This document shows, one piece after another, positions 15,754-24,436 of a DNA stretch of 64,000 nucleotides; position 1 is the first letter of the stretch, and every line of letters begins with the position of its first letter. The position numbers were made by a program, and so were the translations under genes. The DNA comes from Burkholderia plantarii. GTDB taxonomy: Bacteria > Pseudomonadota > Gammaproteobacteria > Burkholderiales > Burkholderiaceae. The notes beneath the pieces are model-generated. The model searched no databases and had not been told where the DNA came from. It saw nothing but the letters and a program-made list of their open reading frames with translations. The stretch is from contig NZ_CP007214.1 of assembly GCF_001411805.1 (NCBI RefSeq), positions 1-64,000 of the forward strand, written 5' to 3'.

Positions 15754-17850
15754 CTATCGCTCGAGCGAATGCTGGTGTTCGTGGGCGTGTCCGGCGTGCT
15801 CGATGTGCTGGTCGTGCTCCTTGACCTGGTGCAGCGCGCTGTCGGCCGAATACTGGATCGCCACCCGCTCGCCCACCTCGACGTCCCGCGAGAGGCGCTC
15901 GCGTGGGTAGACGATTCCGACCGTTTCGCCGATCTTGAGCAGAGCGTGGTTGGACGACTGCGCGAGCACCTCGCCCCGGTACGGGCGCGCCAATTCGCCC
16001 GCATCGCGCAGGATCAGGTTCTGCCGCGCGCCGGCGAGCCCGATGGCGTGCCGTGAGACTTCGTCCGGCACCGCGTCGCGCGGAAGGTCGCCGCGGCGGA
16101 TCTGCGCGGACAAGTCGGCGCGCTCCTGCTCTGCGCCCGGCTCGGTCGAGAGGGCGGTACGCTCGGCGAGCCGGTGGTAGGCGGCATCCAGCTCGGGGAA
16201 GAGCGCGAGCGCCTGATCCCGGCCGAGCGTATCGAACGCCTCGCCCCGCTCGCGGTCGCGGGCTGGATTGGCCTCGGGCCTGCGCGGCGCGCGCGCCACG
16301 CTCACGTCCGGCTCCACGCGTGCCGTGTCGGTGCCGCCAAGCGTCGGCGATTGCCGCATCTTGCCAAGCAGCGCCTGATTGGCGGATTGCGGCTCGCGGG
16401 ACGCGGAGGCGGACGCTTGCCTATCGACATCCAGCGGTTCGACGCCGCCCGGATCAATCACCACGAGGTGCCCGTCGACCACACCGAGGTTGTCGATCCC
16501 CTGGTCGCCCCAGCGGTACCCACGCTTGAGCAGGTCGGCTTCCATTCGCGCGACGTCCTTGGCCTGGACCCCGGCCGTGTCCGCGCGCGGCAGGATCTCG
16601 TAGCGCAGCGCCCCCTCGGTGCCGCTCAGAGTCGATTGCAGCACTTCGGGGATGCGCGGCCTCGCGGCAAGGTCGCCGACACCGAGGCGCACCACCTGCT
16701 TGCCGTCGTCGGCCGCGAGGACGACCGACGAGGCGCCGGCGCCGATCGGTTCGAGCCGACCGATACCCTGCGCCTGCAGCCGCGCCTCGAGCGCAGCAAG
16801 CGAGGGGGACGACGCGATCTGGTGCGCAATGGGATCGGGGACCGGCCCGCCGAGGATGGGCACATCACGAGTCATCGACAGCAGCGCGGCACGCAGATCT
16901 AACGGTGCCGCCGTGCGCTCGCGAGACTCCCGCTCCTCGACTCTCCGCTGAGCAGGCGCCGGCTGGCCTTGACCGAGGCCAAGCCGCTCGCCCTCTGGCT
17001 CCTGCGCCTGCCGCTGTTCGACTGCGAGTTCTCGGCGCAACCCGACCTCTCGCACATCCTGCGTCGGCGCGCCGCGCGCGATACGCAGCGCCATGACGTC
17101 GCCGAGCATCTGGACCAGTTGGCCGGCGTCCTCACGCGACAGCGGGCGATCGCGCTCGGCCCGCACTGTCTCGGCGGCCGCCGGCGCCAGCTGCCAGTCG
17201 CCCTGCCGGAGTTCGTTGCGATAGACCTCGCGATGCCGAAGGTCGAGGATCTGGACGCGGTGGACCGCCTTCTCGCGCTCGAGGAGCGCGATCGTCTCGA
17301 CCATCCCCGCATACGCCTGATCGTGCTGCTCCGGGTTCACGACGCGACCGACGCCCGTCAGGGCGATTTCTCGCTCCGTTCGCAGTTGCGCCCTGGTCAG
17401 CGAGACGTCCTTCGGCATCGCGATGCCGCGCACCTCGACCGCATAGCCGCGCTCGGTAAGCCGCCGTGCAAGGTTGCGGATGCTGTCGGGATTGCGCATC
17501 GTGCCGTCGACGACGAGATGCCGACGAGCGGTCGATGCCGCGTCGGTCAGCCGGCCCGCCCACGCGCCGGCGGCCGCATGGGTAAGGTCCGCCGCGTGCT
17601 GCGGATCGCTCCGTAGCAACTGGCTGTACTGCGGCAGGTTCTCGCGCATGCGATCGGCGTCGATCAGCACTGCGCCGCCGCGGTCACCAAACTCGGCAAC
17701 CGCCTGGCGCGCGAGCGCCGTCTTGCCGGTGCCCGGCTGTCCACCAAGCAAGACAGCGCGCGGGGCAGCCTGCTCACGGCTTGCGTCCAACGCTTCGCGC
17801 TCGACGCGCGCGTACGCCCTCTGGAGGACGAGATCAGGGATGGTTTCCAT
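15754..17850 (-). CDS. Zeta toxin fused to kinase-like and KfrB-like domains
   Basis: This 698-aa protein has three parts. Residues 1-230 are a zeta-toxin/UDP-GlcNAc kinase-like P-loop domain: Walker A GGQPGTGKT at 36-44, LIDADRMRENLP at 62-73, VVDGTMRNPDS at 113-123. Residues about 362-475 look kinase-like: glycine loop GAGASSVV (370-377), D449 with N454, and D-P-G at 466-468 in place of DFG; the usual VAIK lysine seems to be arginine in VVRLG. Residues 622-672 resemble the KfrB/IncP plasmid domain. The tail is His-rich. Zeta kinases phosphorylate cell-wall precursors and stabilise plasmids. The gene 11 bp upstream is an antitoxin candidate. Domain calls beyond zeta are tentative. Confidence 0.8.
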   Translation of the reverse strand: METIPDLVLQRAYARVEREALDASREQAAPRAVLLGGQPGTGKTALARQAVAEFGDRGGAVLIDADRMRENLPQYSQLLRSDPQHAADLTHAAAGAWAGRLTDAASTARRHLVVDGTMRNPDSIRNLARRLTERGYAVEVRGIAMPKDVSLTRAQLRTEREIALTGVGRVVNPEQHDQAYAGMVETIALLEREKAVHRVQILDLRHREVYRNELRQGDWQLAPAAAETVRAERDRPLSREDAGQLVQMLGDVMALRIARGAPTQDVREVGLRRELAVEQRQAQEPEGERLGLGQGQPAPAQRRVEERESRERTAAPLDLRAALLSMTRDVPILGGPVPDPIAHQIASSPSLAALEARLQAQGIGRLEPIGAGASSVVLAADDGKQVVRLGVGDLAARPRIPEVLQSTLSGTEGALRYEILPRADTAGVQAKDVARMEADLLKRGYRWGDQGIDNLGVVDGHLVVIDPGGVEPLDVDRQASASASREPQSANQALLGKMRQSPTLGGTDTARVEPDVSVARAPRRPEANPARDRERGEAFDTLGRDQALALFPELDAAYHRLAERTALSTEPGAEQERADLSAQIRRGDLPRDAVPDEVSRHAIGLAGARQNLILRDAGELARPYRGEVLAQSSNHALLKIGETVGIVYPRERLSRDVEVGERVAIQYSADSALHQVKEHDQHIEHAGHAHEHQHSLER

Positions 17851-17861
17851 GTCGCCCCCGA

Positions 17862-18152
17862 TCAGCTGCGGTCCGCGTTCAGCTGGCGCGCACGCGGCCC
17901 GAACTCGCTCAGCACGAACTGGATCGCCTGGCTATCGTACGGCTGTAGCGCATCGCGCAAGGTAACCAATGCTTTGCGCTCCGCGTCGGCCGCAGTCGCC
18001 CGCTCGATGTCCGGCTGACGCTGCATGTCCTCATGGGCAAGTACGGCCACCTGGTGCGCAATGAGTTGGCCAAGAATTTGACAGGCCACTTCGTAATCGA
18101 CGGATGTCATCATGGTCTCCAACGTTGTGAGAGGTGCGGAAAGGGGAGTCAT
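17862..18152 (-). CDS. Small helical protein, candidate antitoxin
   Basis: This protein of 96 aa (ATG 18152, ATGA overlap with the PLD gene) or 82 aa (ATG 18110, preceded by GGAG) is mostly helical and acidic-to-neutral, with no signal peptide. It is not recognised. It sits 11 bp upstream of the zeta fusion on the same strand, the place and size of an epsilon-type antitoxin (about 90 aa, helical). That role is inferred from context only. Confidence 0.5.
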   Translation of the reverse strand: MTPLSAPLTTLETMMTSVDYEVACQILGQLIAHQVAVLAHEDMQRQPDIERATAADAERKALVTLRDALQPYDSQAIQFVLSEFGPRARQLNADRS

Positions 18153-18778
18153 GGACGATCCTGATAGGGCTGGGATTCGTCCCAAAGCTTCGTCCACGCC
18201 GAGAGCGCCGCCGCGGCCACGGCCGTGTGATGCCAGATGACGAGGACGTTCTCGGCGTTGTGCCGCGCGCCGGCCTCCGTGTAGTTCATGGAGCCGGTCT
18301 GCGTGGTATCGCGATCGGCGACGATGAACTTGTCGTGCATGAGCGGAACCGCGAGATCGATCCGCACCGGGATGCCGGCGGCCGCGAGTTCGGGGAGCTT
18401 TGAGCCGCGGCCGTCGAGTTGAGAGCGATCGAGAACGACCCGCACCTGCACGCCGGCGCGCGCGCGAGCCAGGAGGTGGCTGACGATGTGGCGATTCGTG
18501 AGTTCGTAGGCCGCGACGACGAGTTCGGACTGGGCGCTGTCGATGACGCTGAGCACGAGTGCCTCGCCCTGCCCATCCGGGCAGGTAGCGAACTGAACAG
18601 ACGCACGATCACCGGCCTGGCTGCCCTCGGAGTGGGCAACGCCACCGACATGGCCGTGCAGTGAGTCGGTGAGGTGAGTGACGGACGACGTGATTCCGCC
18701 CAGGCCCGGGCCTGAACCATCGTGCAGGATCAGGTAGCCGGCAACGCAGGCGAAGGCGAGGACGAGCAAGAACTTCAT
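18149..18778 (-). CDS. Exported phospholipase D-family nuclease
   Basis: This is a 209-aa PLD-superfamily protein with a single catalytic HKD motif, H148-x-K150-x4-D155, followed by GSMNYTEAG. A signal peptide or anchor spans residues 1-18. One HKD per chain, as in pKM101 Nuc, implies a homodimeric phosphodiesterase; Nuc is a periplasmic endonuclease. GGAGG precedes ATG 18778, which also overlaps the stop of a small lipoprotein frame (ATGA). Plasmid Nuc proteins are often next to entry-exclusion genes. It may degrade incoming or stray DNA in the periplasm; the role is inferred. Confidence 0.85.
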   Translation of the reverse strand: MKFLLVLAFACVAGYLILHDGSGPGLGGITSSVTHLTDSLHGHVGGVAHSEGSQAGDRASVQFATCPDGQGEALVLSVIDSAQSELVVAAYELTNRHIVSHLLARARAGVQVRVVLDRSQLDGRGSKLPELAAAGIPVRIDLAVPLMHDKFIVADRDTTQTGSMNYTEAGARHNAENVLVIWHHTAVAAAALSAWTKLWDESQPYQDRP

Positions 18779-18912
18779 GCCGGCCTCCCCACGAGACCCG
18801 ACTTTTGGGAGGAAGAGTACGGTGCGCCGCAACCGTAGAAGTCGGCATGACCAGCGCATCCCGCAAGGGAAAGCACCGGAAGCGTGAGCGCAGCAACGAA
18901 CGCGCGCCTCAC
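18775..18912 (-). CDS. Small lipoprotein, possible entry-exclusion protein
   Basis: This 45-aa frame starts at GTG 18912. It has a classic lipoprotein signal: basic start, hydrophobic run, lipobox LAGC with cysteine 19. The mature peptide would be only about 27 residues, with a second cysteine. Its stop overlaps the ATG of the PLD nuclease (ATGA), which supports translation. On pKM101 a small lipoprotein, Eex, is encoded beside nuc and mediates entry exclusion. No sequence match to Eex is claimed. The frame stays open upstream, so the start is uncertain. Confidence 0.4.
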   Translation of the reverse strand: MRRAFVAALTLPVLSLAGCAGHADFYGCGAPYSSSQKSGLVGRPA

Positions 18913-18987
18913 CGCTCGTGGCGGGCGATCGGCACTTGCCGGTGCGTCGAACGATTGCTTGATTTTGTTTTCGAAGAATGACTTGCT

Positions 18988-19009
18988 GCTACGCCTTTTT
19001 GGGCGTAGC
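18988..19009. repeat. Perfect 8-bp hairpin between divergent genes
   Basis: GCTACGCC and GGCGTAGC surround a 6-nt TTTTTG loop, placed between the small minus-strand lipoprotein frame and the plus-strand membrane protein at 19042. No T-run follows on either strand. It may be an operator or RNA structure. Confidence 0.5.
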
Positions 19010-19041
19010 GTCAACACTATCTTCGCCAGAGGACATCGCGC

Positions 19042-19482
19042 ATGAGCCGCTTCCCCGATTACTTGTTTTTGGTAGCTTTCTTGGTCGCCTTCGGTGGACT
19101 GAATCTCATCTTCACGAACATGATCTTTCGGAATTCCGGACGCATTTACGTCCACAGCTCGAGAGTGTTCGTGATCGGGCTTGTCACCGCCGCTGGCTTG
19201 GGCGTGGCGATCGGCTTCGAACCGATGTTCGTCGGCTTGGGAAGCGCTTTCGCCAACATCGTTTGCGTCGGAGTCAGTATCGCGCTCGGGTGCCATCGTG
19301 GCGATATTCGACTTGTGCCGCGGACGGGCCGATATAGTCGTGCGGACGCAGACGAGTTTTTTGATCACCCCACTAATCGCGAGTTTTTCGCACCCAAGCA
19401 CGACTTCCTCGCTGGCTCGATCGCCGACCCGAGTAGCCTCAGCTACCGAATGGAACATGAGTATCGAACCCGTCATCACTGA
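19042..19482 (+). CDS. Small membrane protein, TraS-like candidate
   Basis: This 146-aa protein has three probable membrane spans (about 6-25, 45-62 and 65-85) and a charged C-terminal tail. AGAGGA precedes ATG 19042. It is convergent with traG and overlaps its 3' end by 7 bp. I see no family match. In F-like plasmids the gene after traG is traS, an inner-membrane entry-exclusion protein that acts on incoming TraG. Size, topology and position fit that job, but the strand is opposite and the link is inference. The overlapping minus-strand frame lacks these features. Confidence 0.55.
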   Translation: MSRFPDYLFLVAFLVAFGGLNLIFTNMIFRNSGRIYVHSSRVFVIGLVTAAGLGVAIGFEPMFVGLGSAFANIVCVGVSIALGCHRGDIRLVPRTGRYSRADADEFFDHPTNREFFAPKHDFLAGSIADPSSLSYRMEHEYRTRHH

Positions 19483-22400
19483 TCTCCAGTAGGCCGGCCA
19501 GGCCCATTTTTCAATTGGTCTTGGAAGTTATGTTGAGGTGAGGGCGAGGTGGCGGGTGATTTCCCGCTCTCCTGACCGCCAAACGCGGACGGTCTCTGTG
19601 CGCCGTCGACAATTGGCAAATTGGCTGAATCCCCGACCCGCTCCGGCGGAGGCATCGCGTCTGTAGACCCGGCCGCCACGACAGGTGACGCCGAGGCGTT
19701 CACCTTGTGCGATGCCGCGGACGGCGGCCGGTCGACAACTGCACCGGCTGCCGCAGTTGCCTCGCCTACGTTCCCGCGAGGTGCCTCAGCTTGGCCCACC
19801 TCGACAATCTTGATGTCCGCGTCGGATAGTTTCTGCGGATTCATGCCGTGCGCAACGTCCCCGGGTACCTGCTGCGAGCCAGCATTTGGCGCATTGCGCG
19901 ACCCGCCGCCAGCATTTTCGAGGCTCTCTCTCCTTGCAGCCGCGCGGTATGCATCCGACCTCGCGGGCAAGGCGCGCGCCGCGTCATTTTCCGGCTCCGT
20001 TAACCTCTGCATTGCGTCCGGAAGGTCGACCTTCTCACGGACCCGAGTCAATGGACGTTCGGCGTCGTTACCGATGCGGCTTTCCATCGCATCAACACGA
20101 TCGTGCGCATCCCGTACGACTCGCGGTGCCAGGGTGTTTATCTCTACGGGCGTCGTATCAGTGCTGCCCACATTGGTAGCCATCCTTTCGAAACTCGCTG
20201 CGACATCGGAGCGCGGCGTACCTGCTCCCTGACTGACTACGGCGCGTTCTGTCGTGGGCAGGCGGCCGCCATTTAGCGCTCTCGTGGGCACAGCGGAGTT
20301 CTGGCGCAGGATCTCCCGCGTAGCCGAGTCGTCCGAGATGAGCTGTCTCAACTGGGTCTCGGGGAGGGTCATCATTCGGCTGTAGCTCATGCCGTTGCGC
20401 GTGGCGACGTCACGTAGATGCGCCGGGGTAAGCAGATTCTGTGTTTGCTCGAGACGCGAGACTTGTTGAGTCGAGCCTCTCTGACGAAGATCCGATGAAC
20501 GGGACGTATCCGCCGAATCGCGCATTCCCGAGGACGCTTGTTCGGTCAGGGAGGCTGACTGCTCGTTCCGCGCATGCTGCCCGGATTCTTCAGCAGTAGC
20601 CTCCGAGTGGGTTTGAGAGCCTTCCCGACTGATCTGTTCGCTCGAGGTCTCGCCCTCTTGACTGGTGCGCTGATCGGCGAACCGTTGGGTATCGCTGTTC
20701 ACGAAGCGCTGCGCGTATCCCCCACCCAGATCGAGGTCAAAGCCGAGCTTGCCGCCGAATCCTCCACGGCCCTCTCCCTCGCCGGCGATAGCGGCCGCGG
20801 CGCGAGTCTTGCTTCGATACCCATTACGCAGCGCTTCGATTTCTGTCGGAGACTTGCCGAGTGCCGTCGCGCGACGCACCAAGTCTTCTTCTTTCTGCAG
20901 GTCATATACTTCGCTGTTCGTTGATGCACTGCCGGCCCCCGCGGGCGTACTGCTCTGCCGGGTGGTTGGCGTACCGGCACGTCCATTGGAAGTCTGCCCT
21001 GGCGTTCCGGCAGTCTCAGCATTCGCCGGATTTCCTTCACCAAAGGACTTATCTGCGCCCAAACCGGCTCGAGCATCAGCTCCAAGGCGCCAGTTCGTCT
21101 CTCCTGACGTTGAATGCTCGTAGCTGTCGGTCGCCTGCTGCTCGACCGCCCGTCGACGATCAGTCGCCTCGGTCTGGGAGCCTCTCGTGCCACTACTCGC
21201 GTCGTCGCTACTTCTCTGGGTCGTCGCTCTATCAGAGCTATTTCCAACTGTATTGGTCGTAGAGGCTACCCGCTCGGAGCCCGCGAACGTAGAACTCGTT
21301 CGGCTGGCCGAGATGCCTGTCGATGTGTCGGTGCCGAGGGAACGTTCCGTCGCGCTCTGCGCCGTCGCGCCGAATCCAAAACTGCTCTGAGAGTCGCTGC
21401 GCGTGATAAGCCCGTTGGCGAAGTTCGTGAACGACGAACCCGTGCCCTGCTCGACGGTCACGGACCCGGCCCGATAGAGACCCGAGGTGTCGTATTTGTT
21501 CGCCGAGATCACATTGCGCGTCGAGTTGCCCACCGACGAATTGTCCAGGTGGCTATTACCGATGTTCTCGTCACCTTGGGCCTGCTGGCCGCCGATCTGC
21601 TGAGCCGGCGTCGTGAAGGCCCCTGTCGCCAGCGAGGCGAGGCGCTCTGCGCTCCAACTCGCGACATTGATGATGCCCCACGCGATGACGGGAGTCGTAA
21701 CGATCATGTAGCCGAGCAAGGCTTGTTCGTCTAACAACGTGCTGCTGAACTTCGGTGCCATTCCAAACGGAACGCCAGCCTGCAGTGACATTGCCAGCAT
21801 CTTGCTCCGCAGGTGGATCAACGAAAGCCCGTTGAGCATCGCGAAGATCACCGGCCAGAGCCCAATCCACAGGAGGATCTTGGCGTATGCCCCGAGGGTT
21901 CGCTTTGCCGCGTCTCCCCCGCCGATCAGGGAAAGGACGAGCACAATCGGAAACAAGGCATAGAGGATCGCCTCGATGTAATTGCGATACGTGGGCAGCG
22001 CTTCCTTCGCAAGAATCATCGTGGTCGTCATCGATCCGTTGGCGGCCACACCGGCCTGCGCCGAGCTGATCAGCGCGTTCACCTCGGCAACGCGGCCCGG
22101 GTCATTGAGCATCGCCGGCAGCTCGGCACCGGCTTGACGCCAGACGTTGTTGAACATCGCTTGGCGCAGCGCCGACGAAGCGTTCTGCGACGATTGCAGA
22201 ATGAAGCCGTACGAGTCGCCAATCGCGTTGACAAATGCCGCCTTGGCGGCCGACGCGTCGCTGATATCGGGATACATCTCCTTGCCGTAGATCTGCTCTG
22301 CGTTTTGCTCCGCGTCCGTCACGCGGATCAGCAGCAGCGTTCCGGTGGCCGAGCAGGTGTCCGTCGTCGGACTCGCAGTCAGCGTGTTGGTCGTCACGTA

Positions 22401-22994
22401 GCGAGCCGGGCTCGTCTGGGTGAAGACGGTGTTGAACGGATCGGTGCCGCTCATGATCGTTTGGGGGTTGATCGCCCCGTCCTGGATGTCGTAGACGGTG
22501 CATTCCTTGAAGAATTGCATCAAGTCCGCCTGCAGGCCGGGGTCCACGACCTGCGCCTGGTTCACCTTCTGGAGTACCGAGACCCCGAATCCGAGATCGC
22601 CCTTCTGCAGCCCCAACGTGTCCGGCACGCTGAACACCGTCTCGTACGCCTGGGTGAGCGACCTCGACACCGTGGTGCTCGCCTGTGCGATTGCGGCCAG
22701 ATAGGCGGGCACGTGGTCCACCTCGCGGGTGGGCTCGATACCGGTCACGTCCGTGATGAACACGTTCTCGACCGGCGCGACGACCAGCTGGGTCATGAGC
22801 ATCGCGCTCGCGAACCACTTCACGATGTCGGTGCTCTTGCGCCCGATGGCCGCGACGAGCGCGATCAACAGGCCGCTCAGCAGCGTGAAGCGCATCAGGC
22901 CACTGAACGAGCCGCTGCCCATGAAGGATGCGACGCCGTTCAACACGTAGTAGAGCGTGTCGACGTTCCCGTACGTGTCGATTTCCATGTTCAT
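19476..22994 (-). CDS. traG: TraG, mating-pair stabilisation protein
   Basis: This 1172-aa protein has the F-type TraG plan. The N-terminal half has about five membrane spans (near 32-50, 60-75, 335-362, 372-395 and 425-445) around a periplasmic loop, including EVDHVPAYLAAIAQASTTVS. The C-terminal about 700 residues are hydrophilic and rich in Ser, Gln and Thr. F TraG takes part in pilus assembly, stabilises mating pairs through its C-terminal part, and is the target of TraS exclusion. The ATG overlaps the traH stop (ATGA). It is the last recognisable tra gene of the operon. Confidence 0.92.
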   Translation of the reverse strand: MNMEIDTYGNVDTLYYVLNGVASFMGSGSFSGLMRFTLLSGLLIALVAAIGRKSTDIVKWFASAMLMTQLVVAPVENVFITDVTGIEPTREVDHVPAYLAAIAQASTTVSRSLTQAYETVFSVPDTLGLQKGDLGFGVSVLQKVNQAQVVDPGLQADLMQFFKECTVYDIQDGAINPQTIMSGTDPFNTVFTQTSPARYVTTNTLTASPTTDTCSATGTLLLIRVTDAEQNAEQIYGKEMYPDISDASAAKAAFVNAIGDSYGFILQSSQNASSALRQAMFNNVWRQAGAELPAMLNDPGRVAEVNALISSAQAGVAANGSMTTTMILAKEALPTYRNYIEAILYALFPIVLVLSLIGGGDAAKRTLGAYAKILLWIGLWPVIFAMLNGLSLIHLRSKMLAMSLQAGVPFGMAPKFSSTLLDEQALLGYMIVTTPVIAWGIINVASWSAERLASLATGAFTTPAQQIGGQQAQGDENIGNSHLDNSSVGNSTRNVISANKYDTSGLYRAGSVTVEQGTGSSFTNFANGLITRSDSQSSFGFGATAQSATERSLGTDTSTGISASRTSSTFAGSERVASTTNTVGNSSDRATTQRSSDDASSGTRGSQTEATDRRRAVEQQATDSYEHSTSGETNWRLGADARAGLGADKSFGEGNPANAETAGTPGQTSNGRAGTPTTRQSSTPAGAGSASTNSEVYDLQKEEDLVRRATALGKSPTEIEALRNGYRSKTRAAAAIAGEGEGRGGFGGKLGFDLDLGGGYAQRFVNSDTQRFADQRTSQEGETSSEQISREGSQTHSEATAEESGQHARNEQSASLTEQASSGMRDSADTSRSSDLRQRGSTQQVSRLEQTQNLLTPAHLRDVATRNGMSYSRMMTLPETQLRQLISDDSATREILRQNSAVPTRALNGGRLPTTERAVVSQGAGTPRSDVAASFERMATNVGSTDTTPVEINTLAPRVVRDAHDRVDAMESRIGNDAERPLTRVREKVDLPDAMQRLTEPENDAARALPARSDAYRAAARRESLENAGGGSRNAPNAGSQQVPGDVAHGMNPQKLSDADIKIVEVGQAEAPRGNVGEATAAAGAVVDRPPSAASHKVNASASPVVAAGSTDAMPPPERVGDSANLPIVDGAQRPSAFGGQESGKSPATSPSPQHNFQDQLKNGPGRPTGDQ

Positions 22995-24436
22995 TGCGTC
23001 GTCCCCGAGGTCAGGGTCTGGCCAAAGGCGAGCGAGTTACGCAGCGAGGGCGATATGCTGCTGTGGATCGCGCGCTCCATGGATTGAAGCTCCTCCACCA
23101 GCGACCAAGCGTTCGATGTCTGGCGGAAGGCCTCCATGACGACGTCACGTGCCTCGCGCTCGACCGAGTCAATGCTCTCGTTGATGCGCGTGGTCTGGTT
23201 CAACAGCGAGGTGCTGGTGCTGACCGTGCTGTAGCGCGCGATCGCCCGGCGCAGATCCTCGGCTGACCCGCGGATATAGGCTTCCGCGTACTTGGCGGCC
23301 ATCAACGATTGGTAGGTGGCCAGCATCTGATCCGCCACGGCGCTGTTGTTAAGCCGCGTGCCGACCGCGATCATCTTGTAGACCGGCAGGTCGGTCATGC
23401 TCAAGAACTGGAACGTGTCGGTAGGGTTGGCCAGCGCCGACCGGTTCGCAACCGCGTCGACAATGCGCTGCAGCTTCGTCTGAACCAGCGATCTGAAGGT
23501 GGTGAACTGCACTTCCTGGGTGGAGGGGTTAAGGCACTTCGTCGTCTCGTCGCACTGGTAGAGCTGAATGGTGTCCGTGCTCGCGCTGGCCGGGTCATTG
23601 CCCACGAGTTCCTCGACGGTCACGCTGCCAATGCGGGGAAGGAAGACCGGATTGACTTCCGTGCCGTTCGAATCAGAGGGGTTCGGGAAGATCACGGTGC
23701 CAACCAGCGACATCAGGAACTCGCGATCGGACGTGCTCAGGTCCGGCAGCTGGAGCAACGCCTGCCACGTCACGTTGCCGTAGGGCTGCTTAGCCGCGAG
23801 GTTCGGGTTCTGCGCGGTCGCTGTATTGATCGTCGCGGCGGCTTGCGTGGCGTTGTTGCTGGTGTTCGACCAGGCGTCCGTCATGTCCGAATACAGGTTC
23901 ATGAACGGCCCCGTTGTGTCCGCGAGGTTCGCCTGCTCCTTCTTCCAGGTGTCCGGCGTCACGGCATTCACGACGCCCTCGGCCGCCTGACACGAGTCGA
24001 TGTTCATCCGGTTGATGTCCTTGGCGATCGCCTGCAGCGACTGCATGACGTTGTCGCAGGTCGGGCAGAGGTTCTGCAGCGCGAGCTTGAACGCGTAGCC
24101 GAGCGCGTTCGAGCCGATGTTGCGCAGTAGGGCGACGAACTGCTCCTTGTTGATGAAGCTGAACCCGCCGGTGAAGAGATCGATCCCGCCGCAGCCAGCG
24201 CCCCACGACGGCGCCGTCACACTCGCGAGCTGGTAGGTCTTGTGTGGTGTGCGCATGAAGACGCTGCCGCCGCTGTACATGTTCATCGTCTCGCCCTGCA
24301 GGACGCGCGGGCTGGATACGTTGCCCATCGCGTTGATGGAATCGAATACCTGCTGCATCGACATCGCATCGGAGGCGATGGGGCTGAATGCGATCACGCC
24401 AGCGGCGAACGCGGCGACCCAACGGGACGGTTTCAT
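22991..24436 (-). CDS. traH: TraH, conjugative pilus assembly protein
   Basis: This 481-aa exported protein has a signal peptide cut near residue 24 (SDAMS). It matches F-type TraH in the N-terminal LQGETMNMYSGGSVFMRTP region, the PSWGAGCGGIDLFTGGFSFI cysteine segment, and NLCPTCDNVMQSLQ with further paired cysteines. TraH acts in the outer-membrane or periplasmic part of the F pilus machine with TraF, TraW, TraU and TrbC. It is joined to traF by TGATG and to traG by ATGA overlaps. Confidence 0.93.
   Translation of the reverse strand: MKPSRWVAAFAAGVIAFSPIASDAMSMQQVFDSINAMGNVSSPRVLQGETMNMYSGGSVFMRTPHKTYQLASVTAPSWGAGCGGIDLFTGGFSFINKEQFVALLRNIGSNALGYAFKLALQNLCPTCDNVMQSLQAIAKDINRMNIDSCQAAEGVVNAVTPDTWKKEQANLADTTGPFMNLYSDMTDAWSNTSNNATQAAATINTATAQNPNLAAKQPYGNVTWQALLQLPDLSTSDREFLMSLVGTVIFPNPSDSNGTEVNPVFLPRIGSVTVEELVGNDPASASTDTIQLYQCDETTKCLNPSTQEVQFTTFRSLVQTKLQRIVDAVANRSALANPTDTFQFLSMTDLPVYKMIAVGTRLNNSAVADQMLATYQSLMAAKYAEAYIRGSAEDLRRAIARYSTVSTSTSLLNQTTRINESIDSVEREARDVVMEAFRQTSNAWSLVEELQSMERAIHSSISPSLRNSLAFGQTLTSGTTQ

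Noticed and set aside
18775..19479. A 234-codon minus-strand frame covering the plus-strand membrane gene
   Set aside because: Only its last 45 codons have a gene-like feature (lipoprotein signal, ATGA coupling). The rest mirrors the plus-strand gene, so only the short version is listed.
21813..23087. A 424-codon plus-strand frame opposite traG/traH
   Set aside because: Antisense of confidently identified tra genes; composition is His/Arg-rich as expected for mirror frames.
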